This document shows, piece after piece, positions 52,528 to 57,131 of a DNA stretch of 57,131 nucleotides. Position numbers and translations under genes: made by a program. Within the stretch, counting starts at the first letter, position 1, and every line of letters starts with the position of its first letter. Origin of the DNA: Parvimonas sp035282405 (GTDB lineage Bacteria > Bacillota > Clostridia > Tissierellales > Peptoniphilaceae); contig NZ_JAYKBP010000005.1 in NCBI RefSeq assembly GCF_035282405.1, forward strand, positions 1 to 57,131. The letters are read 5' to 3'. The notes under the pieces were generated by a model. It made no database searches. It was not told where the DNA came from and saw only the letters and a list, made by a program, of their open reading frames with translations.

Positions 52528-52740
52528 TATAATAGTATAGAAAAGTAATAAAAAAAGAACTATGATGTAATAAAAAGATAAAGAACTCTATACGGTATGG
52601 AAAGATAGATTTATTACATCATAATTCCTTTAGGAAAATTTATGAAAAAAAGAATCAAATTATTCTGTTTTTATTTGTTAAAAAGTAAAATGTAATTAAA
52701 ATTAGGTTTTCCAAAATAAGTAAACCTAATTTTAATCAAT
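52528..52740 (+). ncRNA. Candidate small structured transcript with an 18-codon frame
   Basis: An extended -10 (TGGTATAAT, ending 52533) precedes a 13-bp perfect stem ATGATGTAATAAA / TTTATTACATCAT enclosing a 44-base apical part. A tiny frame follows at 52642-52695 (MKKRIKLFCFYLLKSKM) with AGGAAA before the ATG. A 15-bp perfect hairpin then lies at 52695-52736. Whether this is an sRNA, a leader peptide or decayed DNA is open. Confidence 0.35.
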
Positions 52741-52744
52741 TTTA

Positions 52745-52811
52745 TTGTGAAGCAACAAGGTTCCCAAGCACCCACCCGATACAAGGCATCGAGGAAGGGT
52801 GGGGTTCTTAT
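52745..52811 (+). repeat. GGTTCCCGGG palindromic intergenic repeat, copy E
   Basis: Full-length copy in the orientation of B and C. Changes include GGTTCCCAAGCACCCACCC and an inner hairpin CGATACAAGGCATCG. Confidence 0.8.
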
Positions 52812-53134
52812 TACTTATAATTTTATACCAAGCCTAAAAAAATCATCAAAAAGGGCTGTGGTTAAATAGGCTGTAAGCCTTAGTTATCATACTCTCCGTT
52901 ATTTTCTTGGGGATTATTTAGGAGATTATGATTAATTAGATTTGCTTTAAAGTAAATCTAATTTTAAAAAATATTTATTTCTCATGGATAGGATATATAT
53001 ATTTTGCCATAGAAACCTTAAATTAAATTTAAAAAAATAAAAGTTTTAAAATTTTTTAATTTTTTTAAAAATATGTTACAATTAATGTAGGAAGTATTGA
53101 AAAATTAATTAAAAATCTAAATGGGGGTAGTTGT

Positions 53135-53824
53135 ATGATAGGTATTATAAGTGCTCTTAATGAAGAGCTAATGGAAATTATAGATAAAATTGAAACAAAA
53201 AAAGTTACAAGAGGTTGTTTTACTTTTTATCTTGCAAATATTTCTAATAAGGAAGTTGTGCTTGGTATTTGTGGGGTTGGTAAGGTGAATTCTGCAATTT
53301 ATACTCAATGTATGATTGACAACTTTTCTCCTGGGATTATTATAAATATAGGTGTTGCAGGCTCTACTGATGAAAGAGTAAAAATTGGCGACTTAGTTAT
53401 AGGAAGGGAATATTTTTATCACGATTTTGATTGTACTGAAGCCGGTTATGTAATAGGACAAATTCCAGAGCTTAGAGATGTAAAATTTATCGCTGACAAA
53501 AAATTATTAGAGATTTCTTATGAAAAGGCTAAAAAAGTTCTTCCCGAAAACAGAATTTTTAAGGGAATTATTGCGACAGGAGATATTTTTGTAGCAAAAA
53601 AAGAAATTAAAGATAGGATAAAAGAAAATTTTAATTCTCTTTGTTGTGAAATGGAAAGTTGTTCCATTGTGCATACTTGTCATTTAAATAATGTTAGATA
53701 TTTAGCTTTGCGTTCAATATCTGATAATGCAAATGAAGAGGCTGATTGTGACTTTGGAACTTTTGTTTTGGAGTCGGCAAAGGTTGTTAAGAGTATTATT
53801 TTAGATATTATAGAGGAAATATAA
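53135..53824 (+). CDS. mtnN: 5'-methylthioadenosine/S-adenosylhomocysteine nucleosidase
   Basis: 229 residues. SALNEELMEI carries the catalytic-site Glu11, NIGVAGSTDERVKIGDLVI the phosphorylase-fold core, CCEMESCSIVH the substrate-binding Glu pair and RSISDNAN the catalytic Asp. It splits adenine from MTA and SAH, recycling SAM by-products. A GGGGG site precedes the ATG. It heads a four-gene operon; the next start directly follows its stop. Confidence 0.9.
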   Translation: MIGIISALNEELMEIIDKIETKKVTRGCFTFYLANISNKEVVLGICGVGKVNSAIYTQCMIDNFSPGIIINIGVAGSTDERVKIGDLVIGREYFYHDFDCTEAGYVIGQIPELRDVKFIADKKLLEISYEKAKKVLPENRIFKGIIATGDIFVAKKEIKDRIKENFNSLCCEMESCSIVHTCHLNNVRYLALRSISDNANEEADCDFGTFVLESAKVVKSIILDIIEEI

Positions 53825-54676
53825 ATGATTGAAATTAAGAATTTAAAGAAAAATTATGGCAAATTTGTTGCAATTGAAGATTTTAATTTAGAGATTAAAG
53901 AAGGAAAAACCTATGGAATTTTAGGTAGAATTAATTCTGGTGGAACAACTATTTTTAACATCTTATGTAATTATACTTTCAAAGATGATGGGACTGTTTT
54001 AATTGATGGAAAAGCTCCTGAAGATGCAAGAGATTTGATTTATATGTGTCCAAAAATGGATTTTTACAACGGATATACTCTAAGACAGGTTCTAAAATCT
54101 ATATCAGATTTTAATCGTGAGTTTGACCTTTTGTATGCCTTTGAATTATGTAGGTCTTTTAAACTTGAGCTTGATAAAAAGTTTAAGGTTGAGGAAAATT
54201 TTCAAAATTGTACTATTTTTAAGACTCTAGTTACAATTTGTATGGAAAAGAAATATCTTCTTTTTAATAAACCGGAAATTGGACTTTCAAGTTTAGATAT
54301 TAGAAAATTAAGTGATGTTTTAATGGGGAATTATAGAAGAAATGGTTATACCCCTATTATTCATAGTAAAAATGTAAATTACTTTTTTGACTATTTAGAC
54401 TATATAATTATTATTAAAGATAAAAAAGTTGTGCTTTATGAAAGTAGGGAAAAACTTGAAAAACTGCTTTATTCTATCTCTGCTTCATCCGAAGTAATGG
54501 GTGATATTACAAAGGAAAAGAATGTTTTGGTAGTAAGAGATGTTAAAAAGTTCTCCAAATTGAAAGTAGCTTATATTTTAGCAAAAGACGAAGATGAAAT
54601 TAGGGAAAATGGAGGCAGAAGTGTTTCCTTAAAGGAAATTTATGAGGCGATTACAATGTCTGAAGGAGGTCATTAA
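53825..54676 (+). CDS. Degenerate ABC transporter ATP-binding protein
   Basis: 283 residues with an ABC-type N-terminus (IEIKNLKKNYGKFVAIEDFNLEI). The Walker A reads GRINSGGTT, with Gly40 in place of the essential Lys. The Walker B reads YLLFNKPEIGLSS, so Asp and the catalytic Glu are Asn148 and Lys149. No LSGGQ is seen. The switch His180 (IIHSKN) is kept. It therefore cannot be expected to hydrolyse ATP normally. The frame is intact and tightly packed (0 and 1 base gaps) with mtnN and a membrane protein, so it looks like a maintained pseudo-ATPase rather than a pseudogene. Confidence 0.85.
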   Translation: MIEIKNLKKNYGKFVAIEDFNLEIKEGKTYGILGRINSGGTTIFNILCNYTFKDDGTVLIDGKAPEDARDLIYMCPKMDFYNGYTLRQVLKSISDFNREFDLLYAFELCRSFKLELDKKFKVEENFQNCTIFKTLVTICMEKKYLLFNKPEIGLSSLDIRKLSDVLMGNYRRNGYTPIIHSKNVNYFFDYLDYIIIIKDKKVVLYESREKLEKLLYSISASSEVMGDITKEKNVLVVRDVKKFSKLKVAYILAKDEDEIRENGGRSVSLKEIYEAITMSEGGH

Positions 54677-54677
54677 A

Positions 54678-55337
54678 TTGAAAAAAGGATTGATATTTTC
54701 TTTAAAATTATTATCTCAGACTTTTTTAATCGGAATTTTATTTTCCGCTTTGTGTGAGTTTGTATTTTTATTCTTCATAAGACTTTTAGGCCTTAACATT
54801 GACTTAAGTACTGACGTTTTTATGACTATTTTAGGTGCAAGCTTTTTAACTTTCATTTTTTCAAGACAAAATATATTAAATCACCTTTTTATAAATGGAT
54901 TTTCTAGAAAAGATATTTTAAAGATTAAAACATGGAGCAGTTTGATTTATGTTGGAATTTTCTTTTTAATATTCTTTATATACGAAATAATTTGGGGGGC
55001 ATTAATTTCTAATTTCTTAAACTTTGACACTATCTTACGTTTGATTGTGGCTTATTTGTCCGTAAGCTTTTTTGTAGAATTTGCGACATTTTTAGACTTA
55101 CTTTACAAAAATATATCAATTAAGAAAGGAAAGGGAGTAAATAAGACTTTATATAAATACGCCTACTCAATTCCTATTATAATTTTTACTTATGTATATA
55201 GGCTTATTTATCCAAATATTAGAGGATATTATACGAGTGTCTTTTTGCTTCTTTCAATTGCAGTGATTTTTACATTGCAATATGTTCTTGCACTAACTAA
55301 TCACAAATGGATACTAAGTATGGATATAAGAGCTTAG
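54678..55337 (+). CDS. Membrane partner of the degenerate ABC protein
   Basis: 219 residues with six hydrophobic helices, as in ABC-2-type permease subunits. The start is the TTG at 54678, with GGAGG 8 bases upstream and one base after the previous stop; a longer frame from 54642 would overlap the preceding gene. The loop after helix 2 (SRQNILNHLFINGFSRKDILKIK) resembles the coupling region of small ABC-2 exporters. Substrate unknown. Confidence 0.75.
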   Translation: MKKGLIFSLKLLSQTFLIGILFSALCEFVFLFFIRLLGLNIDLSTDVFMTILGASFLTFIFSRQNILNHLFINGFSRKDILKIKTWSSLIYVGIFFLIFFIYEIIWGALISNFLNFDTILRLIVAYLSVSFFVEFATFLDLLYKNISIKKGKGVNKTLYKYAYSIPIIIFTYVYRLIYPNIRGYYTSVFLLLSIAVIFTLQYVLALTNHKWILSMDIRA

Positions 55338-55345
55338 GAGGTTTT

Positions 55346-56836
55346 ATGGACGGATATATTTTGGCATTAGATCAAGGAACCACAAGTTCAAGAGCTATTT
55401 TGTTTGACCATAGTGGAAATATAAAAGGTGTATCTCAAAAGGAGTTCAGACAAATTTTTCCAAAAGCAGGATGGGTTGAACATGATGCGATGGATATTTG
55501 GGGAACCCAATCTGGAGTTTATAGAGAAGTTTTGGAAAGAAATTTTGTAAGGCCTACTGAAGTAAAGGCAATTGGAATTACAAATCAAAGAGAAACTACA
55601 ATTATCTGGGAGAAGTCAACTGGCAAACCTATATATAATGCAATTGTTTGGCAATGTAGAAGGACTGCTGAAATTTGTGAACAAATAAGAAAAGATGGAT
55701 ATGAAAATTTAATTTTTGAAAAAACAGGACTAAAACTTGATGCTTATTTTTCCGCCACAAAAATAAAATGGATATTAGATAATGTTGAGGGAGCTAGAGA
55801 AAAGGCTGAAAATGAAGAATTGTTATTCGGGACAGTTGATACTTGGATAGTTTGGAATTTGACAAGAGGAAAAGTGCATATAACTGACTATTCAAATGCT
55901 TCAAGGACAATGTTATTTAATATAAATACTCTACAATGGGACGAAGACATTTTAAAAATTTTAGATATTCCAAAATCTATCTTACCCGAAGTTAGAGATT
56001 CAAGTGATATTTATGGATATACCGATGAATATACATTTGGGGGAGCTAAAATTCCTATTTCTTCTGTAATTGGAGATCAACAATCTGCTCTTTTTGGACA
56101 AAATTGTTTCGAAAAAGCTGAAGCTAAAATAACTTACGGAACGGGTGCTTTTCTTTTAATGAATATAGGAAAAGAAGTTTTAAAATCCAAAAACGGACTA
56201 TTGACTACAATAGCTTGGGGATTAAACGGCGAAGTTACATACGCCTTAGAAGGAAGTATCTTCATTGCAGGAGCTGGAATACAATGGCTTAGAGATGAGT
56301 TAAGACTGCTTTACGAAGCGAGTTTGTCTGAGCAGTATGCAAATTTAGTAGATGACACTGACGGTGTTTATATCGTTCCTGCATTTACAGGACTTGGAGC
56401 ACCTTATTGGGATATGAATGCCAAAGGAGCGATATTTGGACTTACTAGGGGAACTAAAAGAGAACATATAATTCGTGCAATGCTCGAATCCATAGCTTAT
56501 CAATGTGTGGATGTCTTTAATTGTATTGAAGAAGATACAAATATCAAAATTCAAAATTTAAAAGTTGATGGTGGAGCTAGTGCTAATGGATTTCTGTTGC
56601 AATTTCAATCCGATATGTTAAATACAGAGGTTACAAGACCTGAAGTTTTAGAAACTACTGCAATGGGTTGTGCATTTCTTGCTGGACTTGCTGTTGGATT
56701 TTGGAAAAGTACAGATGAAATAAAGAAAATTTGGAAACTTGGTAAAAAAATTGAGCCTAAGATGTCGAAGGAAATTAGAGTTGAAAAACTAAAAGGCTGG
56801 AAAAAAGCAGTGTCAAGAACATTAAATTGGGATTAA
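55346..56836 (+). CDS. glpK: Glycerol kinase
   Basis: 496 residues. FGGY-family motifs are complete: ALDQGTTSSRAILFD (ATP site), WVEHDAMDIW, GITNQRETTIIWEK, VIGDQQSALFGQ, TYGTGAFLLMN and LKVDGGASANGFLLQFQSD as consecutive core blocks. It phosphorylates glycerol to glycerol-3-phosphate. A Met at 55307 lies inside the previous gene; the ATG at 55346 has AGGAGG 5 bases upstream. No glpF or glpD is next to it. Last gene of the mtnN operon. Confidence 0.96.
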   Translation: MDGYILALDQGTTSSRAILFDHSGNIKGVSQKEFRQIFPKAGWVEHDAMDIWGTQSGVYREVLERNFVRPTEVKAIGITNQRETTIIWEKSTGKPIYNAIVWQCRRTAEICEQIRKDGYENLIFEKTGLKLDAYFSATKIKWILDNVEGAREKAENEELLFGTVDTWIVWNLTRGKVHITDYSNASRTMLFNINTLQWDEDILKILDIPKSILPEVRDSSDIYGYTDEYTFGGAKIPISSVIGDQQSALFGQNCFEKAEAKITYGTGAFLLMNIGKEVLKSKNGLLTTIAWGLNGEVTYALEGSIFIAGAGIQWLRDELRLLYEASLSEQYANLVDDTDGVYIVPAFTGLGAPYWDMNAKGAIFGLTRGTKREHIIRAMLESIAYQCVDVFNCIEEDTNIKIQNLKVDGGASANGFLLQFQSDMLNTEVTRPEVLETTAMGCAFLAGLAVGFWKSTDEIKKIWKLGKKIEPKMSKEIRVEKLKGWKKAVSRTLNWD

Positions 56837-56840
56837 TAGA

Positions 56841-56873
56841 AAAATCGGAAAGAAAAAACTTTCCGATTTTTTA
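56841..56873 (+). terminator. Terminator of the mtnN-glpK operon
   Basis: A 12-bp perfect stem AAAATCGGAAAG / CTTTCCGATTTT is followed by T. Confidence 0.88.
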
Positions 56874-56876
56874 TTT

Positions 56877-56898
56877 GTGAAACAACAAGGTTCTTATG
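56877..56898 (+). repeat. Collapsed GGTTCCCGGG-family repeat, copy F
   Basis: It reads GTGAAACAACAAGGTTCTTA: the left end of the repeat joined to its right end through the shared GGTTC, with everything between them gone. Confidence 0.65.
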
Positions 56899-56958
56899 AA
56901 AAATTATTTAATTATTATAATAAAGAACAAAAGATATTAAAAAATCTAAAAAAAGGTA

Positions 56959-56987
56959 TTGACTGAAAGGGAAAAGGCTGATATAAT
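56959..56987 (+). promoter_or_regulatory. Strong promoter P1 (probable stable-RNA operon)
   Basis: TTGACT and TATAAT are separated by 17 bases. Confidence 0.7.
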
Positions 56988-57064
56988 GTTAAGGCACTTA
57001 AGAAGTGATATAATAATAAGATATCAAAAAAGAAGTTTGAAAGCATAAAAAGATAAAAAAAGTG

Positions 57065-57093
57065 TTGACAGACAAAAACAAAAGTGATATAAT
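57065..57093 (+). promoter_or_regulatory. Strong promoter P2 (probable stable-RNA operon)
   Basis: A perfect consensus TTGACA and TATAAT separated by 17 bases. A second -10-like TATAAT lies at about 57009. Tandem consensus promoters with no coding frame at the window edge are typical of rRNA or tRNA operons. Confidence 0.75.
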
Positions 57094-57131
57094 ATTATGG
57101 TCGCAACAAAAGTGACATGAACCAAGAAAAG

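Larger units (their letters stand above)
52454..53134. other. Gene-poor stretch after the IS-like relic
   Basis: It holds a candidate small transcript (52528-52740), palindromic repeat copy E (52745-52811), a G/C-richer patch near 52850-52930 without a frame, a hairpin ATTAGATTT / AAATCTAAT (52937-52965) and the start region of the mtnN operon, with an extended -10 TGTTACAAT at 53074-53082. Confidence 0.55.

Noticed and set aside
53825..54676. Functional ABC transporter ATPase
   Set aside because: The Walker A Lys, the Walker B acidic residues and the signature motif are all missing, so an active ATPase is not supported.
57065..57131. Start of a 16S rRNA gene
   Set aside because: Only the promoter and about 38 bases of leader are inside the window; no 16S sequence is visible, so no rRNA is called.

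Overview
The window is very AT-rich (roughly 28-30% GC by eye), with strong AGGAGG-type ribosome binding sites, U-tailed hairpin terminators, class C sortases, LPXTG-type surface proteins, a TPP riboswitch and ThiT. This fits a low-GC Gram-positive anaerobe. The mix of peptide-scavenging genes (PepF, C69 dipeptidase, two peptide-binding lipoproteins), AspA/FumC and abundant wall proteins suggests an amino-acid-fermenting anaerobic coccus of the Parvimonas/Peptoniphilaceae type. That genus-level guess is inference; no rRNA is inside the window.

Layout. 1-720 is the 3' end of a VaFE-repeat wall protein. 995-3587 holds rsmG and mnmG (minus strand). 4123-6729 has an orphan sigma factor, rpiB, gpsA and a small membrane protein. 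6953-9049 is a VWA wall protein with an altered MIDAS. 9110-11359 has two membrane proteins (a GATE-domain protein and a YhhN protein). 11515-12905 is a compact cassette: DUF1659, DUF2922, a YvrJ-like 44-residue protein and a phage-type endolysin with a Cpl-7 tail, with no other phage genes. 13052-16286 has a C69 dipeptidase and an ABC-F protein.

16435-25629 is a sortase-assembled pilus locus: three class C sortases, a convergent VWA tip adhesin, and a divergent backbone and minor pilin. 25852-31304 is an array of three secreted proteins (one LRR, two SHIRT-type) sharing a nearly identical C-terminal cell-wall-binding repeat tail. It is followed by thiT with its TPP riboswitch. A scar of a second thiT locus remains between the first two array genes, which shows how the array grew.

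32429-35571 has a GDPD phosphodiesterase, a coiled-coil lipoprotein, rplM-rpsI behind a structured leader, and an HD alarmone-hydrolase-like gene. 35778-37355 is another Cna-B wall protein. 37814-40627 is fumC-aspA. 40762-44982 has an ICMT-like methyltransferase, a lipoprotein, pepF and an Spx/ArsC-like gene. 45439-47798 is a PadR/DUF1700/membrane-anchored regulatory trio. 48140-52142 holds tandem peptide-binding lipoproteins without permease genes. 52143-53134 is a gene-poor stretch with an IS-like relic and a possible small transcript. 53135-56836 is an operon of mtnN, a degenerate ABC protein, its membrane partner and glpK. The window ends in two strong consensus promoters that probably drive an rRNA or tRNA operon just outside.

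Two families of dispersed intergenic repeats punctuate the region: a CGTCAT-type family (four loci) and a GGTTCCCGGG palindromic family (six loci, one collapsed by internal deletion).
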